Source of the DNA: Candidatus Epulonipiscium sp.
Lineage (GTDB): Bacteria > Bacillota > Clostridia > Lachnospirales > Anaerotignaceae
Reading direction: 5' to 3'
Assembly (NCBI GenBank): GCA_012519385.1
Contig: JAAYQI010000033.1
Coordinates: 1-43,043, forward strand
DNA length: 43,043 nt
In this document: in pieces, positions 1 to 7,642 of the stretch
How the letters are laid out: each line of letters starts with the position of its first letter
How positions within the stretch are numbered: the first letter of the stretch is position 1
The notes under the pieces: generated by a model
Databases searched by the model: none
Seen by the model: the letters and a program-made list of their open reading frames with translations, nothing else
What the model was told of the DNA's origin: nothing
Made by a program: the position numbers and the translations under genes

Positions 1-727
1 GGAATTGATGAATCAAATTATATAGTACCCGACCCATGAGTTTATTGGCATTGGCTCTTTGCAGATGGATATCCGCCCCCGAATGTCCTCCCTTTAAGCC
101 TTTGATTTGTATGCTGTATGCCCTAGTATCCTTAGGGATATCCTCTCTTTCTAAAGGCAAGGATAACGTGGCTCTTTTTCCACCACAACAGCTTACAACA
201 AAATGTCCTTCTTCTTCCGTATCCATATTAATGAATCTTTTTCCTGTAACATCATAAGGGTCAAACGCATGGGCACCTTTCATACCCACTTCTTCATCGG
301 TGGTAAAGATTGCCTCAATAGGAGGATGCTCCAAATCCTCGGAATCCAACACAGCCAGCATATAGGCCGCCGCAATTCCGTTATCGGCTCCCAATGTGGT
401 GCCATTGGCAGATATAAAATCATCTTTTATCACAAGTTCTAAACCATCTGTCAAAAAATCATGATTTGTGTCCATATTTTTTTCACAAACCATGTCAATA
501 TGACCTTGTAAAATTACTGCAGGAGAATGCTCATAGCCTTTGGTTCCTGGCTTTTTAATAAATACGTTATTGGCTTCATCTTGTCTGCAATAAAACCCCT
601 TCTCCTGTGCATAATGCAAAATATAATCACTAACTACCTTTTCATTTCCGCTTCCTCTTGGAATTTTGCTAATTTCCTCAAAAAAGTAAAATACCTTTTG
701 TGGGTTCAGTTCTTCTAATACCGCCAC
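1..727 (-). CDS. pepD: PepD-type aminoacyl-histidine dipeptidase (M20 family), C-terminus cut by window edge
   Basis: Zinc dipeptidase that hydrolyses Xaa-His and related dipeptides in the cytoplasm. About 242 codons are present and the 3' part lies beyond the window. The visible N-terminal half shows M20 metal-site motifs: GHIDMV (H76, D78), GADNG (bridging D115), TDEEVG (E145-E146, catalytic/metal) and NMDTEEEG (D169). The start is GTG at 725-727, because an AAGGAGGT ribosome site (complement of 734-741) lies 6 nt upstream; the nearby ATG at 729-731 is in another frame. Full-length family members are about 480 residues, so roughly half is missing. It is the first gene after a terminator, and a perfect 22-bp palindrome lies about 50 bp upstream. 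The start of lid-domain sequence (KGLKGGHSGADIH) is also visible, as expected for this subfamily. Confidence 0.88.
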   Translation of the reverse strand, partial: MAVLEELNPQKVFYFFEEISKIPRGSGNEKVVSDYILHYAQEKGFYCRQDEANNVFIKKPGTKGYEHSPAVILQGHIDMVCEKNMDTNHDFLTDGLELVIKDDFISANGTTLGADNGIAAAYMLAVLDSEDLEHPPIEAIFTTDEEVGMKGAHAFDPYDVTGKRFINMDTEEEGHFVVSCCGGKRATLSLPLEREDIPKDTRAYSIQIKGLKGGHSGADIHLQRANANKLMGRVLYNLIHQF

Positions 728-778
728 ACATATACCTCCTTACCAAGTTTTGAATGGATAAGCCTTCCAATTATTTTG

Positions 779-800
779 ATATGATAGTATACTATCATAT
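779..800. promoter_or_regulatory. Perfect 22-bp palindrome upstream of pepD
   Basis: Each half reads ATATGATAGTA and its exact complement, so the site is fully self-complementary with no spacer. It lies about 50 bp upstream of the pepD GTG start and downstream of the terminator of the previous gene, the position expected for an operator. The core also resembles a -10 element on both strands. The cognate regulator is unknown. Confidence 0.45.
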
Positions 801-922
801 CCTTCTATGATTTACCATGCTGTTATTCCCAAGGATTCAATTTTTTTCCAAAAATTATACATCCTTATCACAATGGTTATATTTTTGAGTTTATGCACCA
901 ATACTTTTCTGTATTTTTAAAT

Positions 923-966
923 ATTAAAAAAATGTTCTGCCTTCTTTGATATTAGAAAACAGAACA
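923..966 (-). terminator. Rho-independent terminator after the DUF5662-like gene
   Basis: On the minus strand the stem TGTTCTG / CAGAACA, extended by TTTCT / AGAA pairing inside, is followed by a run of seven T. It starts 9 bp beyond the stop codon of the 975-1556 gene and separates that gene from pepD. Confidence 0.75.
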
Positions 967-974
967 CTAAAGGT

Positions 975-1556
975 TCACTTTTTTGCGAAAAAACTACGGA
1001 ATGTATTTTTCAGTCTTGTTATTTTATCTTGCCGAATAATGTGGGAGATATATCTCAGTGTTTTCTCCTCACCATCATTTGCTAGCATATTCAATAGCTT
1101 TTCCAACAAGGCTTGTGATTCTGGGTGCATAATATGATATTTAATGCCTTTTTCATAATAAATCTTAGGGCTTGCATCGGTGTATTCTTCCTTTTGATAA
1201 ATTTTGCACGCTGCAATACGGTCAAGAAACATTTCTACAACATACCGTACTGGCATCTTCATTCCCACTAAAACCGTACCTTCGCCCCCTTTGCCGTAAT
1301 CAATCCAATATTCAAAATGGTGCTTGTTTCTACCTTTATGATGCAGCCACGCAGAGGAATACCCTTTTTTCTCTCTTTCTGCATTATTAGGGCTTCTGTC
1401 ACCCTGAAAATACTTTGCACCCACAAAAAACTCCGTAGGAGAATATTTTGAAAGATCATGCAATATTCCTTGTTTGTATAGGCCAACTGCAAAGCAATAT
1501 CTCCCAACCAATTTTTTGTGTTCTGTTATGGTACGAAAATGTTCTACTGCCTTCAT
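975..1556 (-). CDS. DUF5662-like protein of unknown function
   Basis: Predicted soluble protein of 193 residues from ATG at 1556 (MKAVEHFRTITEHKKLV). A longer reading from 1604 exists, but only the internal start has a purine-rich site (GAGGTAGG) in front. The sequence carries HDLSKYSPTEF and HHKGRNKHHFEYW, histidine/aspartate-rich motifs that recall HD-type metal-binding helices. I associate this pattern with DUF5662 proteins of Lachnospiraceae and other Clostridia, from memory and unchecked. It sits alone between sigG and pepD on the same strand with its own terminator. No enzymatic role can be assigned; a metal-dependent hydrolase is possible. Confidence 0.65.
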   Translation of the reverse strand: MKAVEHFRTITEHKKLVGRYCFAVGLYKQGILHDLSKYSPTEFFVGAKYFQGDRSPNNAEREKKGYSSAWLHHKGRNKHHFEYWIDYGKGGEGTVLVGMKMPVRYVVEMFLDRIAACKIYQKEEYTDASPKIYYEKGIKYHIMHPESQALLEKLLNMLANDGEEKTLRYISHIIRQDKITRLKNTFRSFFAKK

Positions 1557-1638
1557 ATACCTACCTCGATCCCTATAAAAATTTATTCCATTTAAGCATA
1601 CCATATTCAGCAGAAAATTCCAATTCCAACAAAAATGT

Positions 1639-2409
1639 TTACATATATTTTCGCATATGCTTTAAGGCACTTTTTTCCAACCGAGAAACTTGTGCTTGGC
1701 TAATGCCGATTTCCTCGCTTACCTCCGTCTGTGTTTTTCCTTCAAAAAATCGCAAGCTAACAATTCGCTTTTCTCTTTCTGATAATCTATGGATTGCTTC
1801 ATTTAGGGAAATATTTTCCAGCCAAATTGCATCTGCATTTTTTTCATCGCTCACTTGGTCCATAACAAATAAAGCATCTCCGCCATCGTGATATACTGGT
1901 TCAAATAATGAAATCGGGTCCTGAATAGCATCCAATGCCATTACTACAGATTCTTTGGTCATATCCAGTTCTTTGGCAATTTCATCAATGGTAGGCTCCT
2001 TGGATTTTTCTTCCATCAGCCGTTCCTTGGCCTGCAAAGCCTTATACGCCGTATCTCGCAAGGACCTACTTACTCTAATGGTATTATTATCCCGTAAATA
2101 GCGCTTGATCTCACCAATGATCATAGGTACAGCATAAGTGGAAAATTTTACCTGATGAGATACGTCAAAATTATCAATCGCTTTTATCAAGCCAATGCAC
2201 CCTACTTGAAATAAATCATCCATATATTCTCCACGGTTGGAAAAACGCTGTATCACGCTTAAAACCAGCCTTAAATTACCATAAATATACTTCTGTCTTG
2301 CTTCTTCATCGCCTTGTTGTATTTTATCAAAAAGGATTTTTTTCTCCTCGCTATTCAATATTGGAAGCTTTGAGGTGTTGACGCCACAAATTTCTACTTT
2401 GTTAATCAT
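1639..2409 (-). CDS. sigG: RNA polymerase sporulation sigma factor SigG
   Basis: Late forespore sigma factor that directs RNA polymerase to forespore genes after engulfment. The protein of 256 residues begins with NKVEICGVNTSKLPIL, the N-terminal signature of SigG and the main reason for preferring it over SigF. Region 2 is seen in YIYGNLRLVLSVIQRF and DDLFQVGCIGLIKAIDNFD, and region 4 ends with the helix-turn-helix TQTEVSEEIGISQAQVSRLEKSAL. The start is ATG at 2409, preceded by GAGGAGGGTATCGGG; the ATG at 2433 lacks a comparable site. In Bacillus and many Clostridia sigG follows spoIIGA-sigE; no such genes lie upstream here, where a CoA-transferase gene and terminators are found instead. A possible sigma-F/G type promoter lies at 2466-2494. 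Confidence 0.92.
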   Translation of the reverse strand: MINKVEICGVNTSKLPILNSEEKKILFDKIQQGDEEARQKYIYGNLRLVLSVIQRFSNRGEYMDDLFQVGCIGLIKAIDNFDVSHQVKFSTYAVPMIIGEIKRYLRDNNTIRVSRSLRDTAYKALQAKERLMEEKSKEPTIDEIAKELDMTKESVVMALDAIQDPISLFEPVYHDGGDALFVMDQVSDEKNADAIWLENISLNEAIHRLSEREKRIVSLRFFEGKTQTEVSEEIGISQAQVSRLEKSALKHMRKYM

Positions 2410-2465
2410 CCCGATACCCTCCTCAAGATACATTTCCAGACGTAATTCAAAAATTCGCCTGTTAA

Positions 2466-2494
2466 AATGATTTCCAGAGAAGGAAGAATTATAC
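2466..2494 (-). promoter_or_regulatory. Possible sigma-F/sigma-G promoter of sigG
   Basis: On the minus strand GTATA (complement of 2490-2494) and GGAAATCATT (complement of 2466-2475) are 14 bp apart and resemble the GYATA / GGNNANA elements of forespore sigma factors, with one mismatch in the second. It is about 57 bp upstream of the sigG start. Tentative. Confidence 0.35.
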
Positions 2495-2591
2495 CTCGCA
2501 AAGGATACAATAAAGTTCTATAAAACTACTGTTTTTTTCACTATGAAAAATCCTGTCAAAAAAGGAAAGCAAACTATCTTCCATCAAAAAT

Positions 2592-2624
2592 AGCGAGCCA
2601 TAAGGCAAAGCCTTAAAACTCGCT
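2592..2624 (-). terminator. Second hairpin downstream of the CoA-transferase gene
   Basis: AGCGAG / CTCGCT with an inner AAGGC / GCCTT stem, followed on the minus strand by ATTTTTG. It lies between the CoA-transferase stop and sigG and probably backs up the terminator at 2655-2687. The rest of 2410-2734 is AT-rich with no supported gene. Confidence 0.55.
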
Positions 2625-2654
2625 GTTTTCCTCATACAAAATAAATTTTTCCTA

Positions 2655-2687
2655 AAAACGAGTAAGGACACCCTTGCTTTCCTTACT
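2655..2687 (-). terminator. Terminator of the class III CoA-transferase gene
   Basis: Minus-strand stem AGTAAGG / CCTTACT with a 13-nt loop, followed by CGTTTTTAGG. It starts about 50 bp after the stop codon of the 2735-3919 gene. Confidence 0.6.
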
Positions 2688-2734
2688 TCACTGTTTTTTC
2701 ATAAAAATATGTTTTTCAACAGTTTTTTACAGTA

Positions 2735-3919
2735 TTAGTCAAATACTTTTTTCTGCTGAAGTTCTTCTATTGCTTCTTGGCTATATCCCAAGTTTTTCAT
2801 TACTTCCTGAGTATGATATCCAAGAGGATAACCTCCGTGGCGATACTCAATAGGGCAATCAGATAACTTAATGGCAGTACCTAATTGTTTTACTACCTTA
2901 TCCTCTGTAGGTAATGCAACATCCACTACCATTTCCCTTGCCTTCATATGTTCATCCTCTATCAATGCCTCTTTTAAGGATAACACAGGCTCTACGCAAA
3001 CATCCTTACCGTCAAATATTTGCATCCACTCTTGTAAAGTTTTGCTTTTTAGCACCATGCGGATATCTTCTTTTACTTCTTCTAAGTTTTCAGGCCATAC
3101 AGTACCTTCTATATATTGAGGTCTATCAATGCAGTTACAGAAGTTTTCCCAGAATTGAGGCTCTAAGCATCCAACACTTAAATATCTGCCGTCCTTGGTT
3201 TCATAAAAATCATACATACATCCGCCATTTAAGCGCTGTCCTTCTCTTTGAGGTTCCAGGCCTGTAGCCAAGAAAGCTGTTCCGTCCATTGCGTTAAAAG
3301 GAATCAAGCCATCAAACATTGCTACATCCACATACTGCCCTTTGCCAGTATTATTTCTGTAATTTACCGCCGCCAATATTCCTACAACAGAATTGAGGGA
3401 GCCTACTGCCAAATCTGCAATCTGCATATTGGTCAAAACAGGGCCTGTTGCCTTGCGGCCTGCGTAGGACATATTTCCGCTACGAGCCAAATAATTAATA
3501 TCATGGCCTGCATTCATCTTTAATGGGCCGCTTTGTCCATATCCTGTTAAAGAACAATAAATCAGCCTTGGGTTAATCTCTTTTAACGTTTCATAATCCA
3601 GCCCTAATTTTTTCATAACACCTGGGCGGAACTGCTCCATAACGATGTCATATTCCAAAATCAGTTTTTTTACAATTTCTACTGCTTCTTTTGTTTTAAG
3701 ATTTAGAAACATTGTTTTTTTGTTTCTGCCAAGCCATGCTTGGTTCGCAGAAATATTTGTTCCTTCAATAAACGGCGGATACTCCACAACAATGTCTGGT
3801 TTGCTTTTTGAACTTACTTTTAACACCTCAGCTCCCATATCCGCCAGCATCAGTGTGGCAAAAGGGCCAGGTAATAATGTGGAAAAATCCAAAATCTTTA
3901 AGCCATCCAATGAACCCAT
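2735..3919 (-). CDS. CaiB/BaiF class III CoA-transferase family protein, alpha-methylacyl-CoA racemase-like
   Basis: Class III CoA-transferase fold acting on acyl-CoA thioesters; about 394 residues, the usual family length. Markers are LDGLKILDFSTLLPGPFATLMLADMGAEV at the N-terminus, LGRNKKTMFLNLK, and GYGQSGPLKMNAGHDINYLA. With M3 numbered from the upstream ATG, H141 in GHDINY and D171 in ADLAVGS are 30 residues apart, as are the His/Asp pair of mycobacterial alpha-methylacyl-CoA racemase, so a racemase is at least as likely as a CoA-transferase. The ATG at 3925 is only 2 nt from the GGGGG ribosome site, while the ATG at 3919 has 8 nt spacing and is preferred. The gene stands alone between terminators, so the substrate cannot be read from context. 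Confidence 0.8.
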   Translation of the reverse strand: MGSLDGLKILDFSTLLPGPFATLMLADMGAEVLKVSSKSKPDIVVEYPPFIEGTNISANQAWLGRNKKTMFLNLKTKEAVEIVKKLILEYDIVMEQFRPGVMKKLGLDYETLKEINPRLIYCSLTGYGQSGPLKMNAGHDINYLARSGNMSYAGRKATGPVLTNMQIADLAVGSLNSVVGILAAVNYRNNTGKGQYVDVAMFDGLIPFNAMDGTAFLATGLEPQREGQRLNGGCMYDFYETKDGRYLSVGCLEPQFWENFCNCIDRPQYIEGTVWPENLEEVKEDIRMVLKSKTLQEWMQIFDGKDVCVEPVLSLKEALIEDEHMKAREMVVDVALPTEDKVVKQLGTAIKLSDCPIEYRHGGYPLGYHTQEVMKNLGYSQEAIEELQQKKVFD

Positions 3920-4107
3920 AGTCATTTCCCCCTATTTTCATATTATTTTGATGAATTTTCTCGGCTACAACACACAGTATACATAATATGTGGATAACTG
4001 CCCCGCTATTGTAAGCCTTCTTGTTTCAAGATAACATATCCCTAAGGTAAATGCAACAATTCCACAGGAATTGAATTGTACTGCTTTAAAAACTTGTAAT
4101 TCTTACA

Positions 4108-4138
4108 CAAAAAAAGCCGGAAAAACTATTTTTCCGGC
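4108..4138 (-). terminator. glyA terminator
   Basis: Near-perfect GCCGGAAAAA / TTTTTCCGGC stem with a 3-nt loop; on the minus strand it is followed by TTTTTTTG. It lies about 55 bp after the glyA stop. Confidence 0.9.
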
Positions 4139-4193
4139 TAAGGGTTATTCTAAGAGGACGCAGGGATAAAAGGCTCCCAGCATCTCCATAGTC

Positions 4194-5435
4194 TTAATCT
4201 TTATAAAGAGGATATTTTGCAGTTAAAGCATGTACTCTTTTGGTAGCTTCCTCTTTATTTCCCTCAAAATCTTTTAAAACCATAGCAATGATATGAGCAA
4301 TCTCCACCATATCGTCTTCCTTCATTCCTCTGGAAGTTACAGCAGGGGTTCCAATACGGATACCACTGGTAACGAAAGGAGATTCAGGGTCATTAGGGAT
4401 GGTATTTTTATTTACAGTGATGGAAACTTCATCCAATATTTTTTCTGCATATTTTCCTGTAATATTCAGCTTTCTTAAATCAGCAAGCATCAAGTGGTTA
4501 TCAGTTCCTCCTGATACAATATCAATTCCTTCTTTTTGTAAAGCTTCCGCAAGTACTGCCGCATTTTTAACCACTTGCTTGGAATATTCCTTAAACTCTG
4601 GCTGTAATGCCTCATGGAAGCAAATTGCCTTTGCCGCAATGGTATGCATCAATGGTCCGCCCTGTGTTCCAGGGAAAATTGCTTTATCAATGTCTTTTGC
4701 ATATTTTTCTTTGCACATAATAACACCGCCTCTAGGGCCACGCAGTGTTTTATGGGTTGTAGTTGTTACAAAGTCAGCATAAGGCACAGGGCTTGGGTGA
4801 AGGCCAGTTGCTACTAAGCCTGCAATATGAGCAATATCTACCATATAATATGCACCGACTTCTTGTGCAATTTCGGAAATCTTTTTAAAATCAATGATAC
4901 GTGCATAAGCACTTGCACCTGCCACAATCATTTTAGGCTTATGCTCCAATGCTTTTTTTCTCACGTCATCATAATCTAAATATCCTTTTTCATCTAATCC
5001 GTAAGAAATAAAGTTATAATACTTTCCGGACATATTCACAGGGCTTCCATGAGAAAGATGACCGCCTTGGTCAAGATTCATTCCCAAAACAGTATCTCCT
5101 GGTTTTAGCATTGCAAAATATACTGCAAGATTTGCCTGAGAACCTGAATGAGGTTGCACATTAGCGTGTTCACAGCCAAAGAGCTTTTTCAAACGGTCTT
5201 TTGCCAAGTTTTCGGCGATATCAACCTTTTCACAACCGCCGTAATATCTCTTTCCTGGATATCCTTCTGCATATTTATTGGTAAGAGGAGTCCCCATAGC
5301 CAACATAACTGCCTTGGAAACCACATTCTCCGAAGCAATCAATTCCAGATTTTGTTCTTGACGATGCATTTCCTGCTCAATAGCCGCTGCAATTTCAGGG
5401 TCAACTTTTTTAATTTCGCTATAATCTAAATCCAT
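4194..5435 (-). CDS. glyA: Serine hydroxymethyltransferase
   Basis: PLP enzyme that converts serine and tetrahydrofolate to glycine and 5,10-methylene-tetrahydrofolate. The 413-residue protein has the expected family length. It shows [12 protein letters not shown] at residues 29-40, the glycine-rich [15 protein letters not shown] at 55-69, HSGSQAN at 96-102, DIAHIAGLV at 200-208 and the PLP lysine K229 in [14 protein letters not shown]. The start is ATG at 5435, preceded by AAAGGAGGAATAGAT; the further upstream ATG at 5462 lacks a site. The gene is monocistronic, with a strong extended -10 promoter at 5540-5567 and a terminator at 4108-4138. It works with serC-serA found at 23099-25407. Confidence 0.97.
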   Translation of the reverse strand: MDLDYSEIKKVDPEIAAAIEQEMHRQEQNLELIASENVVSKAVMLAMGTPLTNKYAEGYPGKRYYGGCEKVDIAENLAKDRLKKLFGCEHANVQPHSGSQANLAVYFAMLKPGDTVLGMNLDQGGHLSHGSPVNMSGKYYNFISYGLDEKGYLDYDDVRKKALEHKPKMIVAGASAYARIIDFKKISEIAQEVGAYYMVDIAHIAGLVATGLHPSPVPYADFVTTTTHKTLRGPRGGVIMCKEKYAKDIDKAIFPGTQGGPLMHTIAAKAICFHEALQPEFKEYSKQVVKNAAVLAEALQKEGIDIVSGGTDNHLMLADLRKLNITGKYAEKILDEVSITVNKNTIPNDPESPFVTSGIRIGTPAVTSRGMKEDDMVEIAHIIAMVLKDFEGNKEEATKRVHALTAKYPLYKD

Positions 5436-5512
5436 ATCTATTCCTCCTTTATCCACCCACACATCTTACTTAGGTTATGCTTTCATAGTAAACATGAATC
5501 CGTAAAAGTCAG

Positions 5513-5533
5513 ATGTACTCTCTATGAGAACAT
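5513..5533 (-). other. Hairpin at the 5' end of the glyA transcript
   Basis: ATGT-TCTC / GAGA-(GT)-ACAT with a 3-nt loop begins at the transcription start predicted from the promoter at 5540-5567. It has no T-run, so it is more likely an mRNA-stabilising or regulatory leader hairpin than a terminator. Confidence 0.35.
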
Positions 5534-5539
5534 ACTAAA

Positions 5540-5567
5540 ATTATACCATAAACCCTTTGAAAGGCAA
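5540..5567 (-). promoter_or_regulatory. Sigma-A promoter of glyA
   Basis: Minus strand TTGCCT, 16 bp, then TGG-TATAAT (extended -10). The leader to the ATG is about 100 nt; no glycine-riboswitch core was seen in it. The remainder of 5568-5739 shows no gene and should hold the aroC promoter, which I could not place clearly. Confidence 0.75.
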
Positions 5568-5739
5568 CTACTTTATATTTACCCTTTTGAGGTACGAAAA
5601 TAGCTATTAAAATGACCGCTTTTATGCTAAAATAAAAAACAACTATGGAGGTCTTATTCCAATTCTATCCACAGCATAATATACCAAGCAGTAGTTTGGT
5701 CTTTGCTTCTATGGATAACAATAAACGAGGTGATACATT

Positions 5740-6843
5740 TTGTCTGGTTCTACATTCGGAAAATTATTTACAATCTCTACCTGGGGGGAATCTCACGGGA
5801 AAGCACTTGGAGTGGTAATTGATGGGTGTCCTGCGGGAATTTCTCTGGAGGAGGCGGATATCCAAGCAGATTTGGATAGACGAAAACCCGGCTCCCATTT
5901 ATATTCCACCCCTAGAAAAGAAAGTGATACGGTTCACATTTTATCAGGTGTGTTTCAAGGCAAAACCACAGGTACTCCCATTTCTTTGGTAATTTATAAC
6001 GAGGACCATCATTCCGCAGATTATTCTGCTCTTTCAGAAGTATACCGCCCAGGTCATGCTGATTTTACCTTTGACCAAAAGTTTGGTTTCCGAGATTACC
6101 GTGGGGGCGGACGCTCCTCGGGGCGAGAAACAGCAGCAAGAGTTGCAGCAGGAGCAGTAGCAAAAAAAATATTGGCTTCTTTGGATATTTCCATCTGTGC
6201 CTATACCAAACAAATCGGCCCTGTTTCCATAGAACATTTTGATGCTAATGAGATTTTGAAAAACAAGGTATGTATGCCCGATGCCAATGCCGCCCAAAAA
6301 GCAAGTGCATTTCTAGATGATTGTATTAAAAAACAGGATTCTGCAGGCGGTATCATCGAATGCAGGGTAGAAGGCCTTCCCGCAGGAATTGGTGAGCCAG
6401 TTTTCCAAAAGCTGGATGCCCTTCTTGGTCAGGCAATTCTTTCCATAGGAGCCGTAAAAGGGATTGAATTTGGCGATGGATTTGATATTGCCAATGCTGT
6501 GGGTTCCCAAAATAACGATAGCTTTTATGTTGCGGAAGATGGCTCCATTCAAAAAAGAACCAATCACGCAGGAGGAATATTAGGAGGTATCAGTGACGGT
6601 TCCCCTCTTATTTTTCGAGCCGCACTAAAACCCACGCCCTCCATCGGACAAGAACAGCAAACAGTGAATGCTCACGGAGAGGCTACTGCTATTTCCATCA
6701 AAGGTCGCCATGACCCTGTGGTAGTTCCTCGTGCGGTGGTGGTTGTAGAAGCAATGACTGCCATCACTTTGGTAGACCTTTTGTTTCAAAATATGTTGTC
6801 AACAATTCATGGCATCCATGAATTTTATAAAAAAAATAAATGA
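5740..6843 (+). CDS. aroC: Chorismate synthase
   Basis: Last enzyme of the shikimate pathway; converts 5-enolpyruvylshikimate-3-phosphate to chorismate using reduced FMN. The 367-residue protein matches the family length and shows GESHGKALGVVIDGCPAG near the N-terminus, RPGHADFTFDQKFGFRDYRGGGRSSGRETAARVAAGAVAKKIL in the core, and RHDPVVVPRAVVVVEAMTA near the C-terminus (short pieces of longer conserved blocks). The start is TTG at 5740, with an in-frame GAGGTG site 9 nt upstream and no better ATG. The LUD-domain gene follows 18 bp later and is probably co-transcribed. Together with aroQ (12611-13066) and the TrpB2-like gene it marks aromatic amino acid synthesis. Confidence 0.96.
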   Translation: MSGSTFGKLFTISTWGESHGKALGVVIDGCPAGISLEEADIQADLDRRKPGSHLYSTPRKESDTVHILSGVFQGKTTGTPISLVIYNEDHHSADYSALSEVYRPGHADFTFDQKFGFRDYRGGGRSSGRETAARVAAGAVAKKILASLDISICAYTKQIGPVSIEHFDANEILKNKVCMPDANAAQKASAFLDDCIKKQDSAGGIIECRVEGLPAGIGEPVFQKLDALLGQAILSIGAVKGIEFGDGFDIANAVGSQNNDSFYVAEDGSIQKRTNHAGGILGGISDGSPLIFRAALKPTPSIGQEQQTVNAHGEATAISIKGRHDPVVVPRAVVVVEAMTAITLVDLLFQNMLSTIHGIHEFYKKNK

Positions 6844-6861
6844 TATCCGGAAAGGGGTTTT

Positions 6862-7509
6862 ATGATGTCTGCAAGTACACCAAAAGAAAAAAGAACGGAA
6901 TTATTAGCAAACTCTTTAGTTGCATCCTTAGAGAAACGTAATTTTGAAGCATATTTCTGTCCAACAGGAAAAGATGCAGTACAAAAAGTATTGGAGCTAA
7001 TTCCCGAAGATAGCCTAATCTCTTGGGGTGGTTCTCAAACCATTCGTGAACTGGGTGTAACAAAGGCACTTCACGAAGGCAATTATCGTGTCATTGATAG
7101 AGATTTAGGAAAAAATCCTCAAGAAGTGTATGAATTACACCGCCAAGGGCTGTTATCCGATTATTATATCACTAGTACCAATGCCATTTCTGAAGATGGT
7201 ATTTTGGTAAATGTAGACGGTAACGGCAACCGTGTAGCGGCATTATGTTTTGGGCCAAAAAATGTAATTGTAATGTGTGGCATCAATAAAGTAGCACAAA
7301 ACTTAGATTGTGCTATTTCCAGAGCAAGGTCCTATGCAGCCCCTATCAATAGTATGCGCTTTATGGGTAATACCCCTTGTGCTACTACAGGAAAATGCCA
7401 TGACTGCACTTCTTCAGATTGTATTTGTGCCCAAGTTGTACTGACCAGATTTTGCAAGCCTGCAAAACGTATTAAAGTCATTTTAATCGGTGAAGAACTA
7501 GGATTTTAA
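6862..7509 (+). CDS. LUD-domain protein (LutC/YkgG family)
   Basis: Predicted soluble protein of 215 residues with the LUD (DUF162) fold: SLVASLEKRNFEAYFC near the N-terminus, DSLISWGGSQTIRELG at 50-65, and GILVNVDGNGNRVAALCFGPKNVIVMCG at 113-140. LutC-type members take part in lactate oxidation with LutA and LutB, but neither gene is present here, so that role is not supported by context. A cysteine cluster near the C-terminus (C173, C179, C182, C187, C189 in TPCATTGKCHDCTSSDCIC) suggests metal or iron-sulphur binding. It lies 18 bp after aroC. The start is ATG at 6862 or 6865; the second has better spacing from GGAAAGGGG. I regard it as a stand-alone LUD protein of unknown role. Confidence 0.78.
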   Translation: MMSASTPKEKRTELLANSLVASLEKRNFEAYFCPTGKDAVQKVLELIPEDSLISWGGSQTIRELGVTKALHEGNYRVIDRDLGKNPQEVYELHRQGLLSDYYITSTNAISEDGILVNVDGNGNRVAALCFGPKNVIVMCGINKVAQNLDCAISRARSYAAPINSMRFMGNTPCATTGKCHDCTSSDCICAQVVLTRFCKPAKRIKVILIGEELGF

Positions 7510-7530
7510 ATCATTCTATTTATACAAAAG

Positions 7531-7565
7531 GAGAACTGCCAAGGGCAATGCCCTCGGCAGTTCTC
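7531..7565. terminator. Long hairpin between convergent genes
   Basis: GAGAACTGCC / GGCAGTTCTC with an inner AGGGC / GCCCT stem and one mismatch. T-runs are short on both sides (CTTTTG on the minus strand), but the position between the LUD gene and the minus-strand cysteine-rich gene suits a bidirectional terminator. Confidence 0.6.
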
Positions 7566-7642
7566 TGTATTATAAAGAAGGGATTATGGAGTGGCTAAAG
7601 GATTTGGTAAATCCATTTATTTCAGGTAATACTTTGGTACTG

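Noticed and set aside
2489-2671. Possible small gene on the minus strand
   Set aside because: It overlaps two hairpins and has no ribosome site or recognisable protein features.
5436-5540. Glycine or folate-type riboswitch in the glyA leader
   Set aside because: No conserved core of the glycine, THF or ZTP riboswitch was found; only a small 5' hairpin.
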